Source of the DNA: Oscillibacter sp.
Lineage (GTDB): Bacteria > Bacillota > Clostridia > Oscillospirales > Oscillospiraceae
Reading direction: 5' to 3'
NCBI GenBank assembly: GCA_017380995.1
Contig: JAFOCY010000013.1
Coordinates: 1-24,517 of the forward strand
DNA length: 24,517 bases
The notes under the pieces are model-generated. The model was not told the DNA's origin and did not search any database. It saw only the letters and a list, made by a program, of their open reading frames with translations. Made by a program: the position numbers and the translations under genes. Of the stretch, positions 8,920 through 16,507 are shown piece after piece; position 1 is the stretch's first letter, and every line of letters begins with the position of its first letter.

Positions 8920-9330
8920 TCAAAAAAGCCGTACGATCGTAAAGGAAAGCCCGCCCCTGGCCCTCAGATAGCGGTCATAGGCGATAGCGCCTACAATGCC
9001 CACCAAAAAGCCAAGTCCCGCCAAACCATACTGCACACCAACGCTGGTACCCATCAAGGCCGGGATCACATAACCCGCAAGGAACAGGACTACCGGGAGC
9101 ATATACACCAGTGCCACAATGCGCAGCATTTTCTTCGTGTCGCTCTGCACCACTACTTTCTGACCCACCCTGGCTCCCACAGTATTTAAGGCTTTGGCGC
9201 GGACCGCCGCGCCACTGACGCCGCAGCCGGCACATTCCTCACAATCATGTCCGCAAGCGGACTTCCGGGGTACGGAGACCACAGCGTGGTCTCCGTCAAT
9301 AATCCGTTCAACAGTTGCGATCTGGGTCAT
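8920..9330 (-). CDS. RseC/SoxR-reducing-system family membrane protein
   Basis: This 136-residue membrane protein is of the RseC type. RseC proteins are linked to the Rnf-like complex that reduces SoxR in E. coli and act in several electron-transfer settings. The N-terminal domain carries four closely spaced cysteines (C26, C30, C33, C36). Two membrane helices follow at about 70-92 and 98-120, separated by a short loop. AGGAG lies six bases before the ATG. The gene sits 14 bases after cdaR. No rnf genes are in the window, so the redox partner is unknown; it may serve an Rnf complex encoded elsewhere. Family membership is likely, function is inference. Confidence 0.85.
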   Translation of the reverse strand: MTQIATVERIIDGDHAVVSVPRKSACGHDCEECAGCGVSGAAVRAKALNTVGARVGQKVVVQSDTKKMLRIVALVYMLPVVLFLAGYVIPALMGTSVGVQYGLAGLGFLVGIVGAIAYDRYLRARGGLSFTIVRLF

Positions 9331-9344
9331 AGAGTTCTCCTAAA

Positions 9345-10637
9345 TTATTCTTCCGTATTCCCGGATTCTTCCTCCGCCTGCTGAATACGGGCCTCCACCT
9401 GGTATTCACCCAAGACACCTACATCGGCGCCATTGGTAACGGTTATGGTCGCAGGTACGGTATAGGTTCCGGAGGCAGCACCGTAATCACTCAGATCAGC
9501 TACCACCAAAACATCTTCATCATAAACGCTGTCCAGTTCCTTACTGGCACCAAAGAAGCGAACCAACAGTTCCTCGGTCAGGATCGTGGCAGTTTTTCCC
9601 TCGGGAAGATTCTTATAATCAAACCGATAAGCAATCGTCTCCGTTGTACCCATATCTTCAAAGTGGATCTTCAAGGTTGCACGGGTAACACCGCTGAGGT
9701 TCTTGCATCCTTCAGGAATAATGATGGGGAAGGTCGTCTCATAACGCGTAGATTCATCCGTCAGATCCAGAAGGTCAACATCACCCAAAACGATGTTTTT
9801 TACGTTCTTGAGCTGGGAAGCATCGCCGGAAACCGTGATGGTGGACGGTGTCAGCTCCCGCACAGTATTGCTCAACCGGGCGCCGGGGGCTTCCTGATAG
9901 TTGATGACCAAAGGCAATTCCTTGGTAACATACACCGGAAGTCTTGCAGTAATGGTCTCCACGGTGGGGATGATGCCCTCGCTGTCTAAAAGGTTATCGT
10001 TTCGATCATAGTACTGGAAGGTCAGTTCCTGGGTGATGCTCTCTTCTGCATCAGGACCGATATCAAACGACACCTTCACATAACTAACAGGATCGATGTC
10101 CTTGGTCTGGCCCCTCAGTTCCACTTCCGTATGAGAAAGCTGTACCTCACCGGCAGAATACCCCTCGGCTACATTTCCAATGACCTCACAGCGGATATCC
10201 ACTGTGCGCCGGTTCAATTCCGCAATATCAACGGTAATGGTACTGGCGGAATTGATCCGCAGGGCATTAAACTTGCTGTCGGAATAAGTGATATTTCGGG
10301 TAGTAACACGCTGGCGGTTGCCCACACGGTCAAAACCGGAGATATCTACCGAGACCGTGATATCAGAGGCATCCAGATGCGCCATCAGACGACGGCGACC
10401 CTCGATCGTTAAGTCGATCGTCTCCACAGTGCTGCTCTCTTCACCTCGGACCAGCATAAGGCCCCGCTCGGAAAGCTCATCATAGGCATCCACATAAGTG
10501 ACAGGAATATTTTCAAACGTTTTCTCCGTTGTGCGCTGATCCAGCTCATCCACGAAGATCCACATGGCGATGGCACTTAAAATGGCCAGAAGCATATAGA
10601 GATACTTCTGGGTAGGCTTCTTCTCGTGCTCATTCAT
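9345..10637 (-). CDS. cdaR: YbbR-domain regulator of diadenylate cyclase (CdaR)
   Basis: CdaR is a membrane-anchored protein that modulates the c-di-AMP synthase CdaA. The 430-residue product starts MNEHEKKPTQKYLYM, has one membrane helix at about 11-27, and then an extracytoplasmic part made of about four YbbR-type beta repeats (roughly 35-125, 130-220, 225-320 and 325-420). I chose the ATG at 10637 because GGAGGTGA lies just upstream and it overlaps the end of cdaA by eight bases. The frame is open further upstream, but that stretch lies inside cdaA and does not look like protein. The acidic tail is rich in glutamate. Confidence 0.92.
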   Translation of the reverse strand: MNEHEKKPTQKYLYMLLAILSAIAMWIFVDELDQRTTEKTFENIPVTYVDAYDELSERGLMLVRGEESSTVETIDLTIEGRRRLMAHLDASDITVSVDISGFDRVGNRQRVTTRNITYSDSKFNALRINSASTITVDIAELNRRTVDIRCEVIGNVAEGYSAGEVQLSHTEVELRGQTKDIDPVSYVKVSFDIGPDAEESITQELTFQYYDRNDNLLDSEGIIPTVETITARLPVYVTKELPLVINYQEAPGARLSNTVRELTPSTITVSGDASQLKNVKNIVLGDVDLLDLTDESTRYETTFPIIIPEGCKNLSGVTRATLKIHFEDMGTTETIAYRFDYKNLPEGKTATILTEELLVRFFGASKELDSVYDEDVLVVADLSDYGAASGTYTVPATITVTNGADVGVLGEYQVEARIQQAEEESGNTEE

Positions 10638-11508
10638 CCTCGTCACCTCCGGCCTTCTTGATACGCAGCATAGAAAGAATATCCAGCTTCTTTTCCTTCT
10701 CAGAAGATTCCCGGGGCAGCAGCTCATTGCGCAGCAGATTTTCCAGGGTCTCCGGCTTCAGATGACGCTTGAGCATACCTCCGATGGCAACGGAAATAGA
10801 GCCAGTCTCCTCGGAGACGATGACCACAACAGCATCGGAATTTTCACTCATGCCGATACCGGCACGATGACGCATACCCAGATCGCGGCTGAGGTTTACA
10901 TTTTTACTGAGCGGCAGCATACAGCCCGCACCCAGAACACGGCCATTGCGAACAATGACAGCGCCATCATGCATAGGAGCTTTCACGAAGAAAATATTCT
11001 TTAACAACTCGTTGGAAACAGTAGCGTCCAGCACAGTGCCACTGCGGACCAGATCGTCCAGCAGCATTTCCCTCTCAAAAACAATCAGAACGCCGGTACG
11101 GCTCTGGGACATTTCCGCACAGGCCAGGACCGTCTGGTCAATGGTTTTCTCCAGGGTATTGCCGGTCTCGGTATGGGTCAGAAAGGCCATAAAACGGCGG
11201 CTGCCCACCTGCTCCAGGATGCGGCGAATCTCCGGCTGGAAAAGGACGATCAAAACGATAACGCCGATATCCACCATGCTGCTGAGGATAAAGTAAATGC
11301 CGTTGAGTCCAAAAATATTGGACAGCAGCAGCGCTGCGAAAAAGATGAACAATCCCTTCAAAAGGCTTGCCGCTTTGGTGCTCTGCACCAGGGTCAGCAC
11401 CTTATAGAGAATGAATGCCATGATGGCGATATCCAGAAAATCTGTGATCTCCAGGGACAGCACATAGCGCCATACCCAGGCGATCCCTTCCATAATACTC
11501 GAAATCAT
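10630..11508 (-). CDS. cdaA: Diadenylate cyclase CdaA (c-di-AMP synthase)
   Basis: CdaA condenses two ATP into cyclic di-AMP, a second messenger for potassium, osmotic and cell-wall balance. The 292-residue protein has three N-terminal membrane helices (about 25-42, 50-66 and 70-90), followed by FQPEIRRILEQVG and the DAC catalytic domain. Its two signature motifs are visible: DGA at 181-183 (MHDGAVIV) and RHR at 213-215 (GMRHRAGIGMSE). The C-terminus is charged. It is the first gene of a long unit, behind a near-consensus promoter (11567-11595), and overlaps cdaR. In Bacillus glmM follows cdaR; here it does not. Confidence 0.96.
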   Translation of the reverse strand: MISSIMEGIAWVWRYVLSLEITDFLDIAIMAFILYKVLTLVQSTKAASLLKGLFIFFAALLLSNIFGLNGIYFILSSMVDIGVIVLIVLFQPEIRRILEQVGSRRFMAFLTHTETGNTLEKTIDQTVLACAEMSQSRTGVLIVFEREMLLDDLVRSGTVLDATVSNELLKNIFFVKAPMHDGAVIVRNGRVLGAGCMLPLSKNVNLSRDLGMRHRAGIGMSENSDAVVVIVSEETGSISVAIGGMLKRHLKPETLENLLRNELLPRESSEKEKKLDILSMLRIKKAGGDEDE

Positions 11509-11566
11509 TTGAACGTCTTCACCCTTCCAGGTTTTGATTTACATGCGCACAATGATAGATGATATG

Positions 11567-11595
11567 ATTATATAAAAAATATGCGCTGATTGCAA
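11567..11595 (-). promoter_or_regulatory. Sigma-A type promoter for cdaA
   Basis: On the minus strand a -35 box TTGCAA (11590-11595) and a perfect -10 box TATAAT (11567-11572) are separated by 17 bases. Transcription would begin near 11560, about 50 bases before the cdaA start. The 122-base gap has no clear terminator for the upstream cysteine desulfurase gene, so some read-through into cdaA is possible. Confidence 0.8.
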
Positions 11596-11630
11596 GGTAC
11601 ACAAGGCGAAAATTAACGGACTATTCAAGA

Positions 11631-12758
11631 TTATCCTGCTTGCAGAGTGCACATATGGTCGAGAAACCGGAGCACTTCTTCAGTTGTGTTGAAATCGGAA
11701 AAACTCAGGCGAACAGTCCCTTGTTCCAGCGTCCCTGCGCTGCGGTGAGCTGCCGGGGCACAGTGCAGTCCTGCGCGAACGGCGATATCCCGCTTCCCCA
11801 GTTCTTCCGCAACTGTCTCGCTGTCCTTCCCCTCCACAGAAAAGGACACTACGCCGGTCTGTCCGTGAAGCCCCGGAAGGGCATATACCTTTACACCGCT
11901 TATTTTTTGGAGGCCCTCCGCTGCCAAGAGAGCCAACTGGCGTTCTTTTTGGCAGATGTTTTCTACCCCTTTTTTCCTCACATACCGGATCCCGGCCAGA
12001 AGTCCTGCGATACCCGGAACATTATGCGTTCCGGCCTCCAGTCTGTCCGGCAGAAAATCCGGCATTTCCTGCTGGATGGACATACTTCCCGTTCCTCCTT
12101 CCATCAGCGTACGAGACTCCCTTCCTTCGCTGCAAAGGAGCACACCGGTACCCTGAGGACCGTAAAGGCTCTTGTGTCCGGGCATAGCAATATAGGCCGC
12201 TCCCAAAGCTTCCATATCCAAAGGCAGGACTCCGGCAGACTGGGAGGCGTCTATAATAAGCGGAACTTCCCGTTCCCGGCACATGGCGGCAATGCCCTCA
12301 ATCGGCTGCACAGTACCAAACACATTGGATACATGGGTACAGATCACAGCATCCACACCCGGATGAATCAGAGCATCAAATGCCGACAAAGTCTCCTCCG
12401 GATGAAACAGCGTCCCACGGGCCTCAACTGTGTTTGCACCAAGCGCCCGCAAGGGCCTGGTAACAGCGTTATGCTCGTATCCCGATATAATCGCACGGCC
12501 TCCGGGCGGCACCAGACTCTTAATGGCAAGGTTCAATCCGTGGGTCGCATTCATGGTAAATACCACTTTGCCGGAATCTTTCATATGAAACAGGTGAGAA
12601 AGCTCCTCCCGGCATTCAAATACTGTTTCCGCCGCCCGCATAGCTGCCCGGTATCCGCCCCGGCCGGGAGAACTCATCGTATGGAGCGCCTCCGCAACTG
12701 CGGAGGCAACGGAGGCAGGTTTTTGAAACGTGGTAGCTGCACTGTCAAAATAAATCAT
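11631..12758 (-). CDS. Cysteine desulfurase-like PLP-dependent aminotransferase (class V)
   Basis: This 375-residue class V aminotransferase is of the SufS/CsdA-like branch and would release sulfur (or selenium) from cysteine (or selenocysteine). The N-terminal MIYFDSAATTFQKP is typical. The PLP-binding lysine is K196 in MPGHKSLYGPQGTG, with D170 and H101-type contacts in IIDASQSAG and YEHNAV. The likely sulfur-accepting cysteine is C333 in RAGLHCAPAAHRSAGT. No SufU, SufB or NifU partner is nearby. The start overlaps the DUF3343 stop by four bases, so that small protein may be the acceptor. The physiological substrate is inferred from the family, not shown. Confidence 0.88.
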   Translation of the reverse strand: MIYFDSAATTFQKPASVASAVAEALHTMSSPGRGGYRAAMRAAETVFECREELSHLFHMKDSGKVVFTMNATHGLNLAIKSLVPPGGRAIISGYEHNAVTRPLRALGANTVEARGTLFHPEETLSAFDALIHPGVDAVICTHVSNVFGTVQPIEGIAAMCREREVPLIIDASQSAGVLPLDMEALGAAYIAMPGHKSLYGPQGTGVLLCSEGRESRTLMEGGTGSMSIQQEMPDFLPDRLEAGTHNVPGIAGLLAGIRYVRKKGVENICQKERQLALLAAEGLQKISGVKVYALPGLHGQTGVVSFSVEGKDSETVAEELGKRDIAVRAGLHCAPAAHRSAGTLEQGTVRLSFSDFNTTEEVLRFLDHMCTLQAG

Positions 12759-13009
12759 GTGAGCTGCACCTCCCGATACCTGCCCTGAGATGATAGGAAA
12801 AGACGAAGAGGGTCAAAACCCTCCAAACGTAAGATGGTCAAAGCCTGCGCTACATTTTTTTCGTCCAAACGCAGGATATACGCACAGCCAAGATCAGTCA
12901 AATCTCTTGGTGCACGGGAAATCTGACAACGAATGCCCGCCTGCCCCAGCAGCTTTTGCATCCGCTGGGCATAGGTCACAGAGCGGGCAAGGATCACATA
13001 TTGTTCCAC
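12755..13009 (-). CDS. DUF3343 small protein (putative Se/S carrier-like)
   Basis: This 84-residue protein fits DUF3343, a family annotated as putative Se/S carrier-like because it occurs beside sulfur or selenium genes. It has a ferredoxin-like pattern: VILARSVTYAQRMQKLLGQAG, then the conserved turn APRDLTDLGCAYIL, whose cysteine C42 is the usual conserved one, plus C28. The start is a GTG preceded by AGGAGGAG. It is coupled by ATGA to the cysteine desulfurase-like gene, consistent with a sulfur-transfer pair. No experimental role is known to me. Confidence 0.8.
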   Translation of the reverse strand: MEQYVILARSVTYAQRMQKLLGQAGIRCQISRAPRDLTDLGCAYILRLDEKNVAQALTILRLEGFDPLRLFLSSQGRYREVQLT

Positions 13010-13030
13010 AGCTCACTCCTCCTTCCCTCT

Positions 13031-13060
13031 ATCATATGGGAAAAAGGCTGTAAGGTGCAA
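13031..13060 (-). promoter_or_regulatory. Candidate promoter for DUF3343-cysteine desulfurase pair
   Basis: A -35-like TTGCAC (13055-13060) and a -10-like TATGAT (13031-13036) are separated by 18 bases on the minus strand, about 22 bases before the GTG start. The -35 touches the edge of the ispF terminator. Boxes are good but not perfect and the gap is short, so confidence is moderate. Confidence 0.45.
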
Positions 13061-13087
13061 AAAAGGAACGCATAAGCGTTCCTTTTT
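13060..13087 (-). terminator. Intrinsic terminator after ispF
   Basis: A perfect 12-bp stem (13060-13071 with 13076-13087) closes a four-base loop. On the minus strand the GGAACGC core is followed by a run of six T, so it would end the carD-ispD-ispF transcript seven bases after the ispF stop. The symmetric A and T runs mean it could also act on the other strand. Confidence 0.9.
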
Positions 13088-13093
13088 GGAGGG

Positions 13094-13579
13094 TCAATTC
13101 ACTTTTTCCAGCAAAACCACGGCGTGGGCTGCCATACCCGAGCTGTCTCCGGTAAAACCCAGCCCCTCCTCTGTGGTAGCCTTTACATTTACCCGTTCAG
13201 GATCCATGTCCAAGGCTGCGGCTATACGGTTTTCCATTTCAGCGCGATAGGGGCCAACCTTTGGAGCCTGCGCCAGGAGGGTAGCATCAATGTTCACAAC
13301 AGCAAAGCCTTTTTCCTGCAAAAGGCTCCCCACACGGGCCAGAAGTTTCATGCTGGAGATGCCCTTGTAAGCAGGGTCTGTATCAGGAAACAGCTTGCCA
13401 ATATCTCCCAGGCGGGCTGCCCCACTGAGCGCATCCATCACTGCATGAGTCAATACATCTGCGTCTGAATGGCCCAAAAGACCCAGCTTCCAGGGGATCT
13501 CCACTCCGCCGAGAACCAGCGCCCGGTCCTCTACCAGACGGTGAACATCATAGCCATGACCGATACGAAGATTTGTCAC
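13094..13579 (-). CDS. ispF: 2-C-methyl-D-erythritol 2,4-cyclodiphosphate synthase
   Basis: IspF performs the cyclisation step of the MEP isoprenoid pathway, turning CDP-ME 2-phosphate into MEcPP with release of CMP. At 161 residues it has standard length. The zinc ligands D11 and H13 (GHGYDVHRL) and H45 (HSDADVLTH) are visible, as is the substrate motif [15 protein letters not shown]. The C-terminal [10 protein letters not shown] is typical. The start is a GTG sharing four bases (GTGA) with the ispD stop, so the two consecutive-pathway enzymes are coupled. IspE, which acts between them, is not in the window. Confidence 0.97.
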   Translation of the reverse strand: MTNLRIGHGYDVHRLVEDRALVLGGVEIPWKLGLLGHSDADVLTHAVMDALSGAARLGDIGKLFPDTDPAYKGISSMKLLARVGSLLQEKGFAVVNIDATLLAQAPKVGPYRAEMENRIAAALDMDPERVNVKATTEEGLGFTGDSSGMAAHAVVLLEKVN

Positions 13580-14307
13580 ATCCGTCCCTCCCTTGCGCGA
13601 AGGAGTGCTTCGGCGATAATGAGATCCGTAGGCGTGGTGATCTTAAGATTGGTTTCATCGCCTTCGATCAAATAGACGGTCTTCCCCATAAGCTCCACCG
13701 CAGAGCAATCATCTGTGATCGGAAGTTCCTGGTCGATAGCAGACTGCAGCGCAGCCCGCAGCAGCTCCGCATCAAAAACCTGAGGGGTCTGGACTGCCCG
13801 GAGGGTGGAGCGGTCAATGGTCTTTTCCACCGCCCCTTCTGCTCCAACCTGCTTGATGGTGTCCTTCAGAGGAACAGCAGGCGCTGCAGCGGAGCAGCGC
13901 CTGGCAGCAGCAATGACCTCATCGATCAGCTCCGGTGTCACCAGGGGGCGGGCGCCGTCCTGCACAGCCAAAAGGTCAGTCTGATCACTTGCCTCCATCG
14001 CAGCCAACAGCACGGAATGGGCACGGGTCTGTCCGCCCCGGACCACCTTGGTGCACTTGGTGATGCCATAGGTCTTACATAACTGGGAGATCTCCACCAG
14101 GTCTTCCTCCCGGGTAGCAATGATGATCTCGTCCACTTTCCCTGCCATTTGCAGCGCTGTGAGGGTCCGGGCCAGAACAGGCATCCCATCCAAGCTCTCA
14201 AGCAGCTTATTCATTCCTCCCATACGGCTGGAGCTGCCGGCAGCGGCCACCAGAGCCGCGCAGTGGGGACGGACTTTCCTCTTGTACTTTTTCAAAAACG
14301 AAAACAT
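13576..14307 (-). CDS. ispD: 2-C-methyl-D-erythritol 4-phosphate cytidylyltransferase
   Basis: IspD joins CTP and MEP to form CDP-ME in the MEP pathway. The 243-residue product starts [11 protein letters not shown] at 14307, behind AAGGGA and 14 bases after the carD stop; the longer open frame upstream runs inside carD and is not protein-like. The nucleotide-binding signature [15 protein letters not shown] is at about 16-30, followed by [26 protein letters not shown] and the C-terminal [10 protein letters not shown] and [15 protein letters not shown] segments confirm the family. The basic N-terminal extension of about 14 residues is a little longer than usual. Confidence 0.96.
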   Translation of the reverse strand: MFSFLKKYKRKVRPHCAALVAAAGSSSRMGGMNKLLESLDGMPVLARTLTALQMAGKVDEIIIATREEDLVEISQLCKTYGITKCTKVVRGGQTRAHSVLLAAMEASDQTDLLAVQDGARPLVTPELIDEVIAAARRCSAAAPAVPLKDTIKQVGAEGAVEKTIDRSTLRAVQTPQVFDAELLRAALQSAIDQELPITDDCSAVELMGKTVYLIEGDETNLKITTPTDLIIAEALLRAREGRM

Positions 14308-14321
14308 CGGTATTTCCCTTC

Positions 14322-14798
14322 TTATTTTTGCATCACAGCTGCGTCTAACCGCTGTTCCACCTCTTGGACGCTGCAGCCTTCCACCAACACTACTTCGGAA
14401 ATAATGATCTGTTTGGCATTGTGGAGCATCTTCCATTCCCCCGTAGAAAGGGCCCTCTGGCAGCTCCTTTGCATCAAAGACTTGATCACCTGGACCACCT
14501 GATCCAAATCTCCACTCTTCAAGCGGTTGACATTTTCCTGATATCGCTTGTTCCAGTTGGAATTTACCGTCACAGAAATAGAGGGGATCCTGGCAAAGAG
14601 GGCTTCCACATCCTCAGGCTTCATGATGGGGCGAATCACAGCGCCCCCTGCTACAGGAATTTTCAGCACCAATGCACTGGAAGGTGCCTTAAAGACATAG
14701 TATTCCTGTACTTGCCCTCCAATTCGCTCCCGGACGATATCATCAATAATACCAGCGCCGTGAATGGGATGTACGACCCTCTCCCCGATCCTGAACAT
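14322..14798 (-). CDS. CarD/CdnL family RNA polymerase-binding regulator
   Basis: CarD-type proteins bind the beta subunit of RNA polymerase and tune open-complex formation at many promoters. The 158-residue product begins MFRIGERVVHPIHGAGIIDDI, the Tudor-like RNAP-interacting domain (about 1-60, with YYVFKAPSSALVLKIPV). The helical C-terminal domain contains NKRYQENVNRLKSGDLDQVVQVIKSL. I chose the ATG at 14798 because AAAGGA lies just upstream and the family begins there; the open frame before it is leader. The carD-ispD-ispF order is one I know from other Clostridia. C-terminal residue choice for promoter contact cannot be judged here. Confidence 0.92.
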   Translation of the reverse strand: MFRIGERVVHPIHGAGIIDDIVRERIGGQVQEYYVFKAPSSALVLKIPVAGGAVIRPIMKPEDVEALFARIPSISVTVNSNWNKRYQENVNRLKSGDLDQVVQVIKSLMQRSCQRALSTGEWKMLHNAKQIIISEVVLVEGCSVQEVEQRLDAAVMQK

Positions 14799-14882
14799 GA
14801 CAGATCCTTTCCCCTTTCGGTCATTGCGGCCATGGGTCTCCGCTCTGTTAGTGGTTCGTTCGATGTGTGTGATTTTAGCAAT

Positions 14883-14911
14883 ATTATACCGAATCAATGC
14901 AGCAAATACAA
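14883..14911 (-). promoter_or_regulatory. Sigma-A type promoter for carD-ispD-ispF
   Basis: TTGTAT (14906-14911) and a perfect TATAAT (14883-14888) are 17 bases apart on the minus strand. Transcription would start near 14877, giving a leader of about 80 bases before the carD ATG. I see no riboswitch-like fold in that leader. Confidence 0.7.
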
Positions 14912-14947
14912 GAGGTCCGCCCATTTTAAGGTACAATTCCATCATAA

Positions 14948-14979
14948 AAGCCGGATGGTCGCAAGACCACCCGGCTTTG
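14948..14979 (-). terminator. Intrinsic terminator after the CoA-transferase gene
   Basis: The hairpin has an 8-bp outer stem (AAAGCCGG with CCGGCTTT), one A/C mismatch, a 5-bp inner stem and a four-base loop. On the minus strand it lies ten bases after the stop codon and is followed by only four T, so termination may be efficient because of the stable stem rather than the tail. Confidence 0.8.
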
Positions 14980-14989
14980 GAAGTTCTTT

Positions 14990-16333
14990 TTACTTCTTAT
15001 TGGAACGGCGCCAGATGTGCATCTTCTCGGCGTCAGCAATGAGCTGATCCCGGAAGTCAGGATGGGCGATGCCAATGATCTGCTCGGCACGCTCCCAGGT
15101 AGACAGGCCCTTCAGGTTCACCATGCCGTACTCGGTAACGATATAGTGACCGCAGGTACGGGGATCGGTGGCAATAGAGCCCTGAGTGAGGGTAGGAACG
15201 ATGCGGCTCTTGAGCGTACCATCCTTGCCCATGACGGTAGAGGACATGCAAATGAAGCTCTTACCGCCGTTGGACAGGTATGCGCCCATGGCGAAGTCCA
15301 GCTGACCGCCGGTACCGGAGATATGCTTAATACCAGCAGACTCGGCATTGACCTGGCCAAAGAGGTCCATGTCGATGGCATTGTTGATGGAGATAAAGTT
15401 ATCGATCTGGGCCATCACGCGGACATCGTTGGTGTAATCAACGGGAGCGGCCATGACATCGGGGTTACGGTCGATGTAGTCATACAGCTTCTTCGTGCCG
15501 GCTGCGAAAGCAAAGACCTGGCGGCCCTTGTCCAAAGCCTTATGCTTACCGGTGATCTTGCCGGCAGCTGCCATATCAACGAAAGCATCCACATACATCT
15601 CGGTATGGACGGACAGATCCTTCAGATCAGACTGGGCGATCATCGCACCGATGGTATTGGGCATACCGCCAATACCCAGCTGCAGGCAGGCACCATTGGG
15701 GATCTGAGGCACCACCAGGTTGGCAACGGCCACATCCACTTCAGTGGGAGCGCCGCCGGCGCCCAGCTGGGCGACATCGGGGTTCTGGCCTTCCACGACC
15801 ATGGTAACATCCTTGATGTTGACCTCGGTACCGGTGAGGCCATTGACCCAGGGCAGCTTCTCGTTGACTTCTACGATAATGCACTTGGCGCGGGCCAGGA
15901 TATCAGCAATGTGAGAGCAGGCAACGCCGAAGTTGAAGTTGCCGTGAGCGTCCATGGGAGTGGTCTGGAGCATCACAACATCCACAGGATCCAGATTCTC
16001 ACGGTAGAAGCGGGGCAGCTCGGAATAGCGCATGGGGATGAAGTAACCCATTCCCTTTGCAATGATCTTGCGGTCCACACCGCTGCAATGCCAGGAATGC
16101 CAGGTGAAGTGGTCACCGGCATCCTCTGCCTTGGCAATCTCGGGCATCCACATGGTAACGCCGCCGCGGACCTTCACATCGTACAGCTCATCCTTACGGG
16201 CAGCCAGAGCCTTATCCAGCTCGATGGGATGGTTGGTGCACCAGGTATAATCCACCCAGTCACCAGACTTGACAACCTTCACGGCCTCCTCAGCGGTGAC
16301 CAGTTTCTGCTGATACATTTCCTGATAGCTCAT
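14990..16333 (-). CDS. Acetyl-CoA hydrolase/transferase family CoA-transferase (butyryl-CoA:acetate-like)
   Basis: This 447-residue class I CoA-transferase is of the acetyl-CoA hydrolase/4-hydroxybutyrate CoA-transferase family and would swap CoA between acyl groups in the cytosol. It resembles the butyryl-CoA:acetate CoA-transferases of gut butyrate producers from the first residues ([19 protein letters not shown]). The likely catalytic glutamate is E245 in HTEMYVDAF. The glycine motif [13 protein letters not shown] (219-231) and the CoA-pocket motif [10 protein letters not shown] are intact. Start: ATG at 16333 with AGGAGG; the frame upstream is leader. It stands alone with its own promoter and terminator. 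Substrate choice (butyryl, 4-hydroxybutyryl or other) cannot be settled from sequence alone. Confidence 0.88.
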   Translation of the reverse strand: MSYQEMYQQKLVTAEEAVKVVKSGDWVDYTWCTNHPIELDKALAARKDELYDVKVRGGVTMWMPEIAKAEDAGDHFTWHSWHCSGVDRKIIAKGMGYFIPMRYSELPRFYRENLDPVDVVMLQTTPMDAHGNFNFGVACSHIADILARAKCIIVEVNEKLPWVNGLTGTEVNIKDVTMVVEGQNPDVAQLGAGGAPTEVDVAVANLVVPQIPNGACLQLGIGGMPNTIGAMIAQSDLKDLSVHTEMYVDAFVDMAAAGKITGKHKALDKGRQVFAFAAGTKKLYDYIDRNPDVMAAPVDYTNDVRVMAQIDNFISINNAIDMDLFGQVNAESAGIKHISGTGGQLDFAMGAYLSNGGKSFICMSSTVMGKDGTLKSRIVPTLTQGSIATDPRTCGHYIVTEYGMVNLKGLSTWERAEQIIGIAHPDFRDQLIADAEKMHIWRRSNKK

Positions 16334-16356
16334 CGTCGTTCCTCCTGTTATTTCGG

Positions 16357-16376
16357 TCCCTATGGGCACATAGGGA
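16357..16376 (-). promoter_or_regulatory. Leader hairpin before the CoA-transferase ribosome site
   Basis: An 8-bp inverted repeat with CCCTATG and CATAGGG arms and a four-base loop lies between the promoter and the AGGAGG of the CoA-transferase gene. It may stabilise the mRNA or be a control site. The role is unknown. Confidence 0.5.
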
Positions 16377-16400
16377 ATATTTTCGTGTTTTCCAAAACTC

Positions 16401-16429
16401 AGTATAACACGGCCAAATGCGGCTTTCAA
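16401..16429 (-). promoter_or_regulatory. Sigma-A type promoter for the CoA-transferase gene
   Basis: TTGAAA (16424-16429) and TATACT (16401-16406) are spaced 17 bases apart on the minus strand, one of the best promoters in the window. Transcription would start near 16394, with a leader of about 60 bases. This fits a well expressed metabolic enzyme. Confidence 0.78.
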
Positions 16430-16431
16430 TC

Positions 16432-16461
16432 CGAAAACGTGAAAAAAATCACAAGTTTTCG
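16432..16461. repeat. Imperfect inverted repeat just upstream of the CoA-transferase -35 box
   Basis: CGAAAAC and GTTTTCG arms (7 bp) continue inward to GTGA and TCAC after a two-base bulge, around a run of six A. The element ends two bases before the -35 box. It could be an operator or an A/T-rich upstream element. No regulator can be named. Confidence 0.45.
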
Positions 16462-16463
16462 CA

Positions 16464-16496
16464 AAAAGAGGCAGGCCGTTATGGCCTGCCTCTTTT
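16464..16496 (-). terminator. Intrinsic terminator after ispH-rpsA
   Basis: A perfect 14-bp stem (16464-16477 with 16483-16496) with a five-base loop and flanking A and T runs lies 11 bases after the stop. On the minus strand it ends in five T. It closes the long unit that starts beyond the right edge. The stem is symmetric, so it could work in both directions. Confidence 0.92.
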
Positions 16497-16507
16497 GATC
16501 GTGGAAA

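Noticed and set aside
14308..14436. Longer N-terminus for IspD
   Set aside because: The extra 43 codons lie within carD, are not IspD-like, and the ATG at 14307 has a ribosome site.
14799..14989. Riboswitch or small RNA in the longest gap
   Set aside because: Apart from the CoA-transferase terminator and the carD promoter I see no conserved fold or sequence motif.
15017..16498. 493-codon open frame on the plus strand opposite the CoA-transferase gene
   Set aside because: It is fully antisense to a clearly recognised gene, its translation is rich in H, G and D without any family motif, and it has no plausible promoter. It reflects the codon bias of the real gene.
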